Shown one piece after another: positions 17,204 to 25,278 of a DNA stretch of 64,000 nucleotides. This DNA comes from Cytobacillus firmus. Lineage in GTDB: Bacteria; Bacillota; Bacilli; Bacillales; Cytobacillaceae. The notes below the pieces were generated by a model. That model did not search any database, was not told where the DNA came from, and saw only the letters and a list, made by a program, of their open reading frames with translations. Within the stretch, counting starts at the first letter, position 1, and every line of letters starts with the position of its first letter. The stretch is from positions 706,001 to 770,000 of the forward strand of contig NZ_CP098323.1 of the NCBI RefSeq assembly GCF_023657595.1. Direction: 5' to 3'. A program made the position numbers and the translations under genes.

Positions 17204-17240
17204 AAGGAATGATCCAAGAAGGATTATCCCTTATTTTTTT
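17204..17240. terminator. Bidirectional terminator
   Basis: AAGGAATGATCC and GGATTATCCCTT pair with two mismatches around AAGAA. T runs follow on both strands, serving the 37-residue peptide (plus) and the YtzI-like gene (minus). Confidence 0.75.
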
Positions 17241-17259
17241 GCTGAAGTGGCATCTAATA

Positions 17260-17427
17260 TTATTTATTGTTACTATTTTGAACCTGGCGATCTTCGCTTA
17301 TATTTGGATTGTTTTCTAAGGGGTCCACGGTATGCTTAAAGTTATAGGCTTTAGAAGTTGTGATAACACTTAAGAACAGCACAATTAAAACAATCAAAAC
17401 CCCAACAATTATTAATCCCGTTAACAT
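17260..17427 (-). CDS. ytzI: YtzI-like small membrane protein
   Basis: The 55-residue product starts MLTGLIIVGVLIVLIVLFLS (a single membrane helix) and continues VITTSKAYNFKHTVDPLENN, which I recognise as the pattern of the YtzI family of Bacillaceae, function unknown. It lies 40 bp after the stop of the ArsR-type gene on the same strand and may be cotranscribed with it. Confidence 0.65.
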   Translation of the reverse strand: MLTGLIIVGVLIVLIVLFLSVITTSKAYNFKHTVDPLENNPNISEDRQVQNSNNK

Positions 17428-17467
17428 TTTAGTCACCTGATTTCATCTGTTTTTTCATAATCTCCGT

Positions 17468-17833
17468 TTAAGACTGTTCGGTATTATCATCATCATTAAA
17501 CTTATCTAGCATTTCGATCGTATCGACAAGGTGGTTATTAAAAATTTGGCGTGCTGCTTGAAGTAGTTCAACAATCATGGGGTCTCTTAAGGAATAGATT
17601 ACACGATTTCCATCTTTCGTTCCCGTGACAATATTTTTAGCTCTTAAGACAGTTAGTTGCTGTGAAACTGCAGACCCTTCACTTCCTACAAGACTTTGAA
17701 TTTCATTAACATTCTTATCTCCATCCGCTAATAATTCCAATATCCTAATCCTTAACGGATGGGCAAGAGCTTTAAAGAATTCAGCTTTAAACTGCTGGAT
17801 TTCAAGGTTCAATTTATTGGCCCTCTCTTTCAA
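17468..17833 (-). CDS. ArsR-family transcriptional regulator
   Basis: The 121-residue winged-helix protein has the ArsR signature FFKALAHPLRIRILELLADG, with the recognition helix GSEGSAVSQQLTVLRAKN and wing VTGTKDGNRVIYSLRD. There is no ELCVCDL cysteine motif, so it is unlikely to be a classical arsenic or cadmium sensor. It follows the SulP gene by 8 bp on the same strand, an operon seen in other Bacillaceae (from memory), and probably controls that transporter. Confidence 0.88.
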   Translation of the reverse strand: MKERANKLNLEIQQFKAEFFKALAHPLRIRILELLADGDKNVNEIQSLVGSEGSAVSQQLTVLRAKNIVTGTKDGNRVIYSLRDPMIVELLQAARQIFNNHLVDTIEMLDKFNDDDNTEQS

Positions 17834-17841
17834 ATCGTTTT

Positions 17842-19602
17842 TTAAGATGAACTGGCAGTCTTTCTTAATTCTTGCCTATCACTTTCTTCACCAGAAAGGA
17901 CTGTACATTCTCTAAACGCAAAGTGTTTGCAGCCCAGGCATTTACCTTTATTTAAGTGTGTAAGTGAGAAATTAATCGCCTCACCAGTATGTTCAAAGAA
18001 ATATTCTTTTCCTATAAATTCAAATAATCCTGTCTTTTTAAGCACATGTTTTGGCTGAGGTTTTATTCCAGATATTAAAATGATCCCGTGTTTTGAGAAA
18101 TCCTTTACAACCTTGGATAAATAATATTCGCCCGTTGTATCCAGAAGCGGGACTTTCCCCATTCTTAAAAGTAAAACTCTCGGTTTATGGTTGAACGTAT
18201 TCATGACTGACTGTTCGAACGATTGAGCATCCCCGAAAAATAATGGGCCTTCTACCGTATAAATACTAATTTGAGGACAGTCATGAGTATCTGTCACCAT
18301 GTGAGATTGGATTTTTCCATGTTTGTTTTCATGATTGGGCAGTGCCTTTGAAGCTACCATCATATCACTCATACGTTTCGTAAATAAAACTATAGCTAAT
18401 ATGAGCCCTGCCTCAACAGCAATCGTTAGATTTGCAAAAACCGTTAATAAAAAGGTCACAAGTAAAACAAGTGAATCTCCCGTCCTGGTTTTTAATACAT
18501 GATAAAATTCATGCTTCTCGCTCATGTTCCAAGCAACGACCATTAAAATAGGGGCCATACTTGCTAAAGGAATAGTCGACGCATAAGGTGCAAAGAGCAG
18601 TAAAATTAGCAAAACCGCGATTCCATGGATGATTCCGGAAAAGGGAGAAACGGCTCCGTTTTTTATATTTGTGGCTGTTCTGGCTATTGCGCCTGTAGCC
18701 GGTATCCCGCCAAATAATGGAGTGATTATATTCGCAATTCCTTGGCCCACGAGTTCTCGATTACTATTATGCTTACTTTTTGTCATTCCATCTGCTACTA
18801 CTGCAGATAATAAGGATTCAATGCCGCCAAGTAAAGCAATAATGAAGGCAGGTCCGATTAACAGCTGTATTTTTTCAAACGTAATCTCCGGGATCTCAAA
18901 ACGGGGTAACGAACTTGGAATATCCCCGAATGTTGATCCAATCGTTGCTACTTGATTTGGATAGAAGAAAATCGCCACAAGCGTAGAAAGCAGTAATCCC
19001 GCAAGAGATCCGGGTATCCTGGAGAAGAATTTAGATGTCAGTAAGATGGTCACTAAACAAATCCCGCCTGTTAAAACACTATAACCATTCATGGTATGAA
19101 AGTGAACGATAATTTCATTTATATTTCTAAGAAATGATTCATGCTTCTCAACACCTGTCAGTCCTAAAAAGTTGGCAATTTGACCGGCAAAAATGATGAC
19201 AGCGATCCCTGCTGTAAAACCAATCGTTACAGGTCTTGGAATAAAATTAATCAAAGACCCCAGCCGGAAAATGCCCATAAAACATAATATAACCCCTGCT
19301 ATAAATCCGGCAATTAATAGGTTTTCATATCCATATGTCATCACAATTCCAAACAAAATGGGGATAAACGCACCTGTAGGTCCACCGATCTGAAATTTCG
19401 ACCCGCCGAACAGTGAAATCAAAATCCCTGCTATGATTGTCGTATAAATTCCATATTCAGGTTTTACTCCTGAAGCAATGGCAAACGCCATACCTAATGG
19501 AATGGCAATCACGCCAACCACAAGACCCGACAGAAGATCCTTCTGGAAACTTTGTAAGGAATACCCGCTATATCTTCCAGTAAAAATCGATTTGTATTGC
19601 AT
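17842..19602 (-). CDS. SulP family inorganic anion transporter with STAS domain
   Basis: The 586-residue protein has a membrane part with about 12-14 segments (SulP signature LSGLVVGVIAIPLGMAFAIASGVKPEYGIYT) and a cytoplasmic STAS domain (about 445-550) with the phospho-loop-like LLLRMGKVPLLDTTGEYYL. Family members carry sulfate, bicarbonate or other anions; the ion here is undetermined. The C-terminal tail has three close cysteines (KCLGCKHFAFRECTVLSG), unusual for SulP and possibly a metal or redox site linked to the ArsR partner. The 19603-19680 region upstream is AT-rich with interrupted ATAT repeats. Confidence 0.9.
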   Translation of the reverse strand: MQYKSIFTGRYSGYSLQSFQKDLLSGLVVGVIAIPLGMAFAIASGVKPEYGIYTTIIAGILISLFGGSKFQIGGPTGAFIPILFGIVMTYGYENLLIAGFIAGVILCFMGIFRLGSLINFIPRPVTIGFTAGIAVIIFAGQIANFLGLTGVEKHESFLRNINEIIVHFHTMNGYSVLTGGICLVTILLTSKFFSRIPGSLAGLLLSTLVAIFFYPNQVATIGSTFGDIPSSLPRFEIPEITFEKIQLLIGPAFIIALLGGIESLLSAVVADGMTKSKHNSNRELVGQGIANIITPLFGGIPATGAIARTATNIKNGAVSPFSGIIHGIAVLLILLLFAPYASTIPLASMAPILMVVAWNMSEKHEFYHVLKTRTGDSLVLLVTFLLTVFANLTIAVEAGLILAIVLFTKRMSDMMVASKALPNHENKHGKIQSHMVTDTHDCPQISIYTVEGPLFFGDAQSFEQSVMNTFNHKPRVLLLRMGKVPLLDTTGEYYLSKVVKDFSKHGIILISGIKPQPKHVLKKTGLFEFIGKEYFFEHTGEAINFSLTHLNKGKCLGCKHFAFRECTVLSGEESDRQELRKTASSS

Positions 19603-19824
19603 ATCTAACCCTTCTTTAATTTTATAATTTGTATATCTGATTATTTGAATATACTATGATATGAATTTACTCCGATTACTTAATATTGTCAAAAGGAATT
19701 TTTAGGGGAGTTTTTATGAAGCATGTCAAGTATCACGGGAAGGGAGATAGGACGGGGTCCGTCTGGATATAAACGGAGAAGTTGGAAACCCTATAATGAA
19801 AGATTTTTATATGGAGGGATTCTA

Positions 19825-19971
19825 ATGAAAGACAAAGATCAGGAAACTAGTGAAGGACTGAATCAGATATTTGAAATCATTAATGCCAAAGGGGATGTTG
19901 GGGAAATTAATGAGATCCTTAAAAATGGAACTTCGGATGATGAATCGGATAACTCCGCTCCTGATTCCTAA
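19825..19971 (+). CDS. Small acidic hypothetical protein, 48 aa
   Basis: ATG 19825 has ATGGAGGG at good spacing and gives MKDKDQETSEGLNQIFEIIN followed by an acidic, serine-rich tail (TSDDESDNSAPDS). The frame is open upstream to 19723, but that part has no ribosome binding site and a different composition. It is probably a soluble helix with a disordered tail. Not recognised. Confidence 0.45.
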   Translation: MKDKDQETSEGLNQIFEIINAKGDVGEINEILKNGTSDDESDNSAPDS

Positions 19972-20038
19972 GATAAAAGAAACCATAATGGGCTAGGGCC
20001 AGGTGTATAATTGTCTATACTTTTCAGTAAATTCACCC

Positions 20039-20044
20039 TATAAT
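20039..20044 (+). promoter_or_regulatory. -10 element of the MFS exporter transcript
   Basis: A perfect TATAAT lies about 160 bp before the MFS start; the best -35-like hexamer 16-17 bp upstream is weak (ATACTT). Transcription from here would give a leader of about 155 nt containing the features at 20069-20200. Confidence 0.45.
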
Positions 20045-20068
20045 AAAAGGGAATTTCAGGCGGGCAAT

Positions 20069-20095
20069 GGAAGCGCGTCCCTTCCGCTCTTTTTT
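20069..20095 (+). terminator. First leader hairpin with T run (possible terminator)
   Basis: GGAAG-CGCGTCC-CTTCC, then GCTC and six T. It lies between the promoter candidate and the leader peptide, so it may prematurely end the leader transcript. Confidence 0.5.
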
Positions 20096-20124
20096 GATTT
20101 ATGACTTTTTTAGGAGGTAGGATT

Positions 20125-20154
20125 ATGCATACAATCATCAGTGTACGCCCTTAA
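20125..20154 (+). CDS. Nine-residue leader peptide MHTIISVRP
   Basis: An ATG with TAGGAGGT seven bases upstream opens nine codons and a TAA. The last four codons run through the 5' arm of a strong hairpin (20140-20171). A well-placed ribosome binding site in front of such a short frame is the layout of drug-inducible leaders (erm, cat, msr, vml type). The sequence does not contain a known stalling motif that I can name. Confidence 0.5.
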   Translation: MHTIISVRP

Positions 20155-20177
20155 TAAGGGGGACGTACACTTCTTTT
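20140..20177 (+). promoter_or_regulatory. Leader hairpin overlapping the leader peptide (attenuator candidate)
   Basis: AGTGTACG pairs with CGTACACT, and inside it CCCTT pairs with AAGGG around a three-base loop, with a GGA bulge. TCTTTTAG follows, a weak T tail. A ribosome paused at the end of the leader peptide would cover the 5' arm. Confidence 0.55.
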
Positions 20178-20200
20178 AGCCGCCGTACTTTTTGGAGGCT
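20178..20200 (+). promoter_or_regulatory. Hairpin masking the ribosome binding site of the MFS gene
   Basis: AGCCGCC (20178-20184) pairs with GGAGGCT (20194-20200) with one mismatch. GGAGG is the ribosome binding site of the exporter, so the hairpin would repress translation unless an upstream pairing changes. Confidence 0.5.
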
Positions 20201-20206
20201 GCGATC

Positions 20207-20207
20207 A
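20207..20207 (+). other. Chosen start of the MFS gene
   Basis: ATG 20207 lies eight bases after TTTGGAGG; the upstream in-frame start at 20192 falls inside the masking hairpin. Confidence 0.6.
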
Positions 20208-21352
20208 TGAAACCAATCTATTATTTATATGCGAAAGCATTTTCTGATTTTAGTTCACGCATGCAATTCATCGGTTTGACGAGCGCATTGTTAATAAGTG
20301 AACATCCTGAATTGTATTTGATGCTCTTTTATTTAGGCAGACAAATTGGCGGAATTTTGGTCAGTTACCTGGCGGGTGTTGTTGCCGACCGTTATTCAAG
20401 GCGCCGAACGATGATACTTTCAGAACTTGCAAGCGGATTCGCTCTGTCCAGTTTGATTTTCATTGAACATCCAGTGTTTATTGTGGTTATTGCTTTTTTC
20501 CTTGGCATCACATATACATTTTTTGATGTCAGTTTTCGGGCATCGATCCCATCGATGTTTGGGGAAGAGCGCATATCAGAAATTAATACGCTTCTTGTGC
20601 GCCTTGGAGCAATAATGAGTATCATTGGTTTTGCCGCTGGAGGCTTAATTTCAGCTTTTTCTTCCTATAAATATTTAATAATGTTTGACAGTGCGATCTA
20701 TCTTGGGTCCGCCTTGATTTTGTTAAAGGTTCACTGGAAGGAACAAACGAACCCGATGCAGACCGATCAGCCGAAGCTTACTGTCAGTCACGTCTTGAAA
20801 TCACGGATTTATCGATTTTTACTGGCGATTGGATTTGTTTACCCGCTTGCAGCTGCTTCTTATCAATATGCCCTTCCGCTTTTGGCTTCTGTCAAGGAAC
20901 ATGGGGACTTATATAATGGTTTGATGTGGTCAACTGTCGCAGCAGGCTCCTTTCTATGTTCATTGATTCTAAGGAAACAGTTTGTAAACGAGAAACGCTA
21001 TATTGTCAGTCTGCTATTGTTTGCAGTGTTGGTGTCGATGGCATTCATGTATGAGCTGGCGCCCGTCACGTTTCTTATCCTATTGCTTGCAGGGGCTGCA
21101 GAAGCAATGGTGCAAGTGTGTCACTATACGCTCCTTCAGCGCAGTGACGAACGTGTTCGCGGCCGCTTGTTTGGTCTTAACACGCTTGCAGTAAGAGGCG
21201 GATTTTTAGCAGGATTTGGAGGAGCGCCACTGCTTGCAGATGTCATTTCATTGCCTCATAGTGTATGGGCCATTCAATCCATACTGGTGATGTGCTGTGT
21301 TGTTCATTTGTGGAGAAAATACTACTCTCGCAATAAAGCGGAGTGGTCATAA
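20207..21352 (+). CDS. MFS transporter, macrolide-efflux-like
   Basis: The 381-residue protein has about 12 membrane segments. Visible MFS features are GVVADRYSRRRTMILSELAS (the loop 2-3 signature) and FDVSFRASIPSMFGEERISEINTLL, a block seen in MefA-like and YkuC-like exporters. The central loop (about 185-205) is hydrophilic. Family knowledge suggests a proton-driven drug exporter; the leader peptide and hairpins upstream support induction by a ribosome-active compound, which is inference. It is monocistronic, with a terminator downstream. Confidence 0.82.
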   Translation: MKPIYYLYAKAFSDFSSRMQFIGLTSALLISEHPELYLMLFYLGRQIGGILVSYLAGVVADRYSRRRTMILSELASGFALSSLIFIEHPVFIVVIAFFLGITYTFFDVSFRASIPSMFGEERISEINTLLVRLGAIMSIIGFAAGGLISAFSSYKYLIMFDSAIYLGSALILLKVHWKEQTNPMQTDQPKLTVSHVLKSRIYRFLLAIGFVYPLAAASYQYALPLLASVKEHGDLYNGLMWSTVAAGSFLCSLILRKQFVNEKRYIVSLLLFAVLVSMAFMYELAPVTFLILLLAGAAEAMVQVCHYTLLQRSDERVRGRLFGLNTLAVRGGFLAGFGGAPLLADVISLPHSVWAIQSILVMCCVVHLWRKYYSRNKAEWS

Positions 21353-21383
21353 TTCGTCCAAATGACCTCATCTGACCAAACAA

Positions 21384-21412
21384 AAATGGATTGTCATCCA
21401 GACAATCCATTT
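21384..21412. terminator. Bidirectional terminator between the MFS gene and the stress flavoprotein
   Basis: AAATGGATTGTC-ATCCA-GACAATCCATTT, with T-rich flanks on both sides. Confidence 0.8.
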
Positions 21413-21417
21413 CTGCT

Positions 21418-21906
21418 TTATTTCTTCATTTCAACAGTTTCATTAATATCAGCCGATTTAGAGTTTTGCCCTGTCATGCGTTTAAAGAGAAATGCTGCTT
21501 TTTTCGTGAAATTGCCAGTCTCCCAATATTCGGCCGCTTCCGCTTTTACCTTTATAAGGACAACGTTAGGATCATCATAAGATGTCTGCATAATTTCTTC
21601 ATATGCTTTGCTCCACAATTCTTTTTTCTTTTCTAAATCCTCAACGATTTCCGCTTTTCCGCGGACGGAAACATAGGAGTTGCCTGCATAAGACACATTA
21701 ACATCTTGATCATGAAGAATTTCCTCATACTTTGCAGTCTCTTTTTTCGTGAAAAACCATAAGTCACCATCAAATTCTACTTCTTGTGTTTTCATTGGAC
21801 GGGACACAAGTCCTTCCTCCGTAACCGTGGTCAGCATGGCCGTGTCAATGTCTTTGATTAACTCTCGCAGTGTTTCTATTTCTTCTTGATTGATCATGTT
21901 AGACAT
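21418..21906 (-). CDS. General stress protein 26-like flavin-binding protein (PPOX fold)
   Basis: The 162-residue protein has a split-barrel flavin-binding domain with the block MLTTVTEEGLVSRPMKTQEVEFDGDLWFFTKK, and VNVSYAGNSYVSVRGKAEIV, as in YdaG/general stress protein 26. ATG 21906 is chosen because GAGGTG ends 7 bp upstream; the frame extends two starts further with overlapping ribosome binding site. In Bacillus subtilis the homologue belongs to the SigB regulon, but I could not fit a SigB promoter here. Confidence 0.82.
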   Translation of the reverse strand: MSNMINQEEIETLRELIKDIDTAMLTTVTEEGLVSRPMKTQEVEFDGDLWFFTKKETAKYEEILHDQDVNVSYAGNSYVSVRGKAEIVEDLEKKKELWSKAYEEIMQTSYDDPNVVLIKVKAEAAEYWETGNFTKKAAFLFKRMTGQNSKSADINETVEMKK

Positions 21907-22285
21907 TTCCATCACCTCGTAAAAGTTTTATAGAGTTATATTACCCTTTAAACAAGCTTTTATTCAGGTATATCCCAATCAAACTTTTTAAGGGCGGGAT
22001 GTCCAAGATGCTCAGTCATGCCGGGGGTGTGAAAAATGGGAATAAACGACGGTATAAACTGGCATTTTGTTAAACAGTCGAGTAAACGAGTGTATTCAAA
22101 AAAAGCTGAAGTTTTAGGACAAAGACTGATGGAATCAGGCGGGCAAATAGGTTCGAATAGGGGACAGAATCATCTGTGATCAGCCGCATTTTTTTATTCT
22201 TTTTAACGTATAGGGGCAGGTTAATCGAGCAAGGAAGTCAAATAACTAGTGTACATACTTACTAAAAAGTCTGGAGGAGTTACAG
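21907..22285. other. Intergenic region of 379 bp
   Basis: It holds the upstream region of the stress flavoprotein and of the next small membrane protein. A 47-codon open frame at 22036-22179 has a possible GGGGGTG ribosome binding site but unconvincing composition. No repeat or terminator with a good stem was found. Confidence 0.5.
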
Positions 22286-22477
22286 GTGGTTTTCGGTTCC
22301 TTATTATTTTCTATCCTTCTTTGGGTTATTGGGCTATTTATTCTGTATATCGTCATTTCTGCAGCAGTCAGGGATGGAATTAACAAGTCTGTTGCTGGTC
22401 AGTTTCTTGAAAATAAGTACGGGATTAAAAAGGATAAGGATTCCTTTCTTGATCGTGACTTAGATAATGACAAATAA
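22286..22477 (+). CDS. Small membrane protein, 63 aa
   Basis: A GTG start with GGAGGAG upstream opens MVFGSLLFSILLWVIGLFIL, one or two membrane helices, followed by SAAVRDGINKS and a charged tail. The pattern AAVRDGI(D/N)(K/E)S after a membrane helix resembles the DUF6019 type of small protein; this is tentative. Role unknown. Confidence 0.6.
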   Translation: MVFGSLLFSILLWVIGLFILYIVISAAVRDGINKSVAGQFLENKYGIKKDKDSFLDRDLDNDK

Positions 22478-22550
22478 GTCTTTTATGCCCTCTATTTAAA
22501 AGAACGTGATATATAATAAAAGATACTATTCAGAATAGAAGGAGAAGAAA

Positions 22551-23204
22551 ATGCACGCATTAATAATAGGAGCAACTGGAGCAACAGGCAAGGACCTGCT
22601 GGATTTGCTGCTGGAAGATGAGTACTTTCATCAGATAGATGTTTTTGTCAGGCGGGATCTTCCTATCCAGCATGAGAAATTAAAAGATCATGTGATTGAC
22701 TTTGATCAATCTGAACAATGGAAGCATTCAGTGAAAGGCGATGTCTTGTTTTCTTGTTTGGGAACGACCTTAAAAGCTGCGGGAAGTAAAGAAGCGCAAT
22801 GGAAAATCGATTACGACTACCAATACCAGTTTGCCAAGATAGCCAGAGAAAACCATGTCAGTCATTATGTTTTGGTATCTTCAGGGGGCTCGTCTCCTAA
22901 TTCTCCCTTATTTTATCCAAGGATGAAGGGGCAGCTGGAAGAATCGGTAAAAGATTTAGGGTTTCCTGGCGTGACAATTATTAAGCCGCCTGTGCTGGTA
23001 AGAAAAAATAGTGATAGAACCATGGAGGTTGCCGGAATGAAAGCCGTACAGTTTTTTAATAAATTCGGACTGCTTCGTTCTCAGGAACCGCTGCCGACAG
23101 AAATATTGGCTCAAGCCATGATCCAATCCGTGAAACCGCCAAGAAGCGGCATTTTTACGCTTGAAGGTGAAGATATTCGGGAATGTGCGAGGGGCAATGA
23201 TTAA
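22551..23204 (+). CDS. NAD(P)H-binding atypical short-chain dehydrogenase (HTATIP2/YbjT-like)
   Basis: The 217 residues start MHALIIGATGATGKDLLDLLLED, a Rossmann glycine motif (GATGATG). It continues with FSCLGTTLKAAGSKEAQWKIDYDY and HYVLVSSGGSSPNSPLFYPRMKGQLEE, where Y and K stand as Y-x-x-x-K (YPRMK) of the extended SDR type. This matches the oxidoreductase HTATIP2-like group. Substrate unknown. AGAAGGAGAAG precedes the start. A strong terminator follows. Confidence 0.82.
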   Translation: MHALIIGATGATGKDLLDLLLEDEYFHQIDVFVRRDLPIQHEKLKDHVIDFDQSEQWKHSVKGDVLFSCLGTTLKAAGSKEAQWKIDYDYQYQFAKIARENHVSHYVLVSSGGSSPNSPLFYPRMKGQLEESVKDLGFPGVTIIKPPVLVRKNSDRTMEVAGMKAVQFFNKFGLLRSQEPLPTEILAQAMIQSVKPPRSGIFTLEGEDIRECARGND

Positions 23205-23510
23205 TAAACTCATGGCTGGGGTTCAGCTCGCCAAATATGGAACAATCCGATTTAGACACTAATAACTTTGGCAAAAAAGCCAAAGTTATTTTTTATGGAT
23301 GCAATGAACAGGTTTTATGGTCAAGGTACTGGAAAAAAGGGAGAAAGTATGGGAGCGCGATAGGAAAAAGAGAGAGTTTACTTTAATTTCTGAAGTAATA
23401 CAGGTAAAGAGCTTACCAAACAAGAACAGCTAAAACACCTGCTTTAATATGGAAATTATTGGACGAATGAGCTATCATATCATTAAACAGGTAATAAAGG
23501 AGAAGAAAAT
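23205..23510. other. Intergenic region of 306 bp
   Basis: Apart from the terminator at 23261-23296 and the ribosome binding site of the next gene (AAAGGAG) nothing could be supported here. Confidence 0.5.
23261..23296 (+). terminator. Terminator after the SDR gene
   Basis: AATAACTTTGGC-AAAAAA-GCCAAAGTTATT followed by T run; near-perfect 12-bp stem. Confidence 0.9.
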
Positions 23511-24725
23511 ATGGCAGCCGACATTCAAAAGGGATCCCGTATTGATTTAACAAAAACAAGGCCAGACTTATCGCAGCTTGCTATTCGGATCAACTGGGAA
23601 AGTCCTGATTCTTATGATATAGATGCAGCTGTATTCATGGCTGATCAAAATGGACATTGCCCTGATGATTCCTCCATGATTTTTTATGGCAATAGTGTTT
23701 CAACAGATCAATCTGTACAGCATTCTGTGGTTGCAGAGACGGGCAGAAGCACAGAAATATTTCACATTAATTTGCCTTTAATAACACCTTCTATCGAAAA
23801 GCTTGTTTTTACACTGACCATCTATGAAGGTGATAAAAAGAATCAGACTTTCTCAGAAATGAACAATGCTTCTATTTTATTCAGCAATGCAGCAACGGGG
23901 GAAGAACTGCTTACATATAAGCTGGGGTCTTTTACGATTGAAAACACTTTAGTATTGGGTGAGTTATATAATAGAAACGGAGATTGGAAGTTTTCAGCCA
24001 ATACCGGAGGTTTTTCCGGCGGACTTGCTGCACTGTGCAATCATTTTGGCATTGAAGTGGAAGAAGAGCAGGAGAGCGGCGCTTTTGAGGCGGCACCTGC
24101 GCTTGAAATAGAAAGTCCTATTTTACAAGAGACTGCAGTAAAACCCGAACCGCCTATTGTGCCCGAGCCAGCTGCTCAGCAGCAGCCGATTAAGCTTGGA
24201 AAAATCACATTGGATAAGCCCGGAGAAGGGGTTTCACTCAGAAAGGCAGCCAAAATTGAAAATGTTAAAGTCAGGCTTAAATGGACAAAGGGGGTTGATT
24301 TGGATCTGCACGCTTTTTATAAAACCAAAACAGGCCAGTTTGGACATATTTATTTTGGCAATAAGGGCGGGTTCCATGTCTCTCCATTTATTAAGCTTGA
24401 TCGAGACTCTGGTGTCGGAAACACGTCTGGTAACAATGCTGAAAACCTGACAATCAAAACACTGAAGGATTTGGACTCAGTCATCATTGCCACGAATATC
24501 TTCCGGTTTCTCGGCTTCATCTCCAAAGGGGAGAACTTTGCCAGATACGATGGCCGCGTCCTCGTCAAAACCGGCAACGGAGATGATATAGAAGTTCCGT
24601 TAACTTCAAAAGTAAAAGGCAGATGGTGCATCATCTGTAAAATAGACAATACAGATGCAACAGATCCAAAGGTTCTGAATATCAACCGGGTACAGTCCAA
24701 TAAACCGGATATTAGAGATTTGTGA
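23511..24725 (+). CDS. Two-domain TerD-family (tellurium resistance/stress) protein
   Basis: The 404-residue protein has an N-terminal TerD domain (about 1-185: IRINWESPDSYDIDAAVFMAD, FYGNSVSTDQSVQHS, LYNRNGDWKFSANTGGFSGGLAALCNHFG), a Pro/Glu-rich linker (about 186-235) and a second TerD-like domain (about 245-400: VRLKWTKGVDLDLHAFYKTKTGQFGHIYFGNKG). TerD domains bind calcium through such acidic loops. No other ter genes are nearby, so this is an orphan fusion, probably in stress response. AAAGGAG precedes the start and no SigB promoter was identified. Confidence 0.88.
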   Translation: MAADIQKGSRIDLTKTRPDLSQLAIRINWESPDSYDIDAAVFMADQNGHCPDDSSMIFYGNSVSTDQSVQHSVVAETGRSTEIFHINLPLITPSIEKLVFTLTIYEGDKKNQTFSEMNNASILFSNAATGEELLTYKLGSFTIENTLVLGELYNRNGDWKFSANTGGFSGGLAALCNHFGIEVEEEQESGAFEAAPALEIESPILQETAVKPEPPIVPEPAAQQQPIKLGKITLDKPGEGVSLRKAAKIENVKVRLKWTKGVDLDLHAFYKTKTGQFGHIYFGNKGGFHVSPFIKLDRDSGVGNTSGNNAENLTIKTLKDLDSVIIATNIFRFLGFISKGENFARYDGRVLVKTGNGDDIEVPLTSKVKGRWCIICKIDNTDATDPKVLNINRVQSNKPDIRDL

Positions 24726-24833
24726 TGAATAGATTTATAGCATAGATTTTGCAATGTGCCGATATTGAAGTTGACGGTTATTGTATAAAAGAGGTCAATC
24801 AGGGGATTTGCCTCTGAAAAGGAGGAAATAGTT

Positions 24834-25184
24834 ATGCTGTTTATGCTGATAGTCAAAGCTTCAAAGAATTCCGAAGCCGGAAAGCTCCCAAGCCCTGAGC
24901 TCATGGAAGCCATGACGAAGTACAATGAAGAATTAGTTAAGGCGGGCGTGCGGGTTATGGCTAAAGGACTTCATCCAAGTTCAAATGGAATTCGCATTTC
25001 CTATCCGAGACCAGGGGAAAAGCCTGTGGTTACGGAAGGCCCATTTACTGAATCCAAAGATCTGACTGCCGGGTTCATTCTGATTGATGTGAATTCGAGG
25101 GAAGAAGCGATCGAGTGGGCCATGCAGATGCCGGATCCTCAAGGACATGGGGAAGGGCAGATTGAATTGCGGCAAGTGTTTTAG
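24834..25184 (+). CDS. YCII-related (YciI/DGPF) family protein
   Basis: The 116-residue ferredoxin-like protein starts MLFMLIVKASKNSEAGKLPS and has the motif VVTEGPFTESKDLTAGFILIDVNSREEAIEWA, typical of the DGPF branch that often sits beside ECF sigma factors. No sigma gene is present here. AAAGGAGG is well placed. Function of the family is unclear. Confidence 0.85.
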   Translation: MLFMLIVKASKNSEAGKLPSPELMEAMTKYNEELVKAGVRVMAKGLHPSSNGIRISYPRPGEKPVVTEGPFTESKDLTAGFILIDVNSREEAIEWAMQMPDPQGHGEGQIELRQVF

Positions 25185-25240
25185 GCGCTGGAGCTTTCCG
25201 GGGATCTGGTGTACTCTTCTACTATTTATTTAGAAGAAAA

Positions 25241-25277
25241 GGGTGAATCCGCACATCTGCTGCAGATTCACCTTTTG
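25241..25277. terminator. Bidirectional terminator
   Basis: GGTGAATCcgcacatctgctGCAGATTCACC has a stem with T-rich ends in both directions, between the YCII gene and the SGNH hydrolase gene. Confidence 0.8.
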
Positions 25278-25278
25278 G

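Noticed and set aside
19603-19680. ArsR-type operator upstream of the SulP gene
   Set aside because: TATAT...ATATA segments occur, but in such AT-rich DNA the match is weak and no 12-2-12 palindrome could be written.
21907-21990. SigB promoter for the general stress protein 26-like gene
   Set aside because: GTTTGA and GGGATA, and GTTTAA and GGGTAA, are both present on the minus strand, but the spacings (about 2 and 1 bp, or 29 bp across) do not fit the 12-15 bp needed.
22036-22179. 47-codon frame starting MGINDGINWHFVKQSSKRVY
   Set aside because: It has a possible upstream GGGGGTG but no hydrophobic or domain features, no terminator and no recognised family. It is left unannotated.
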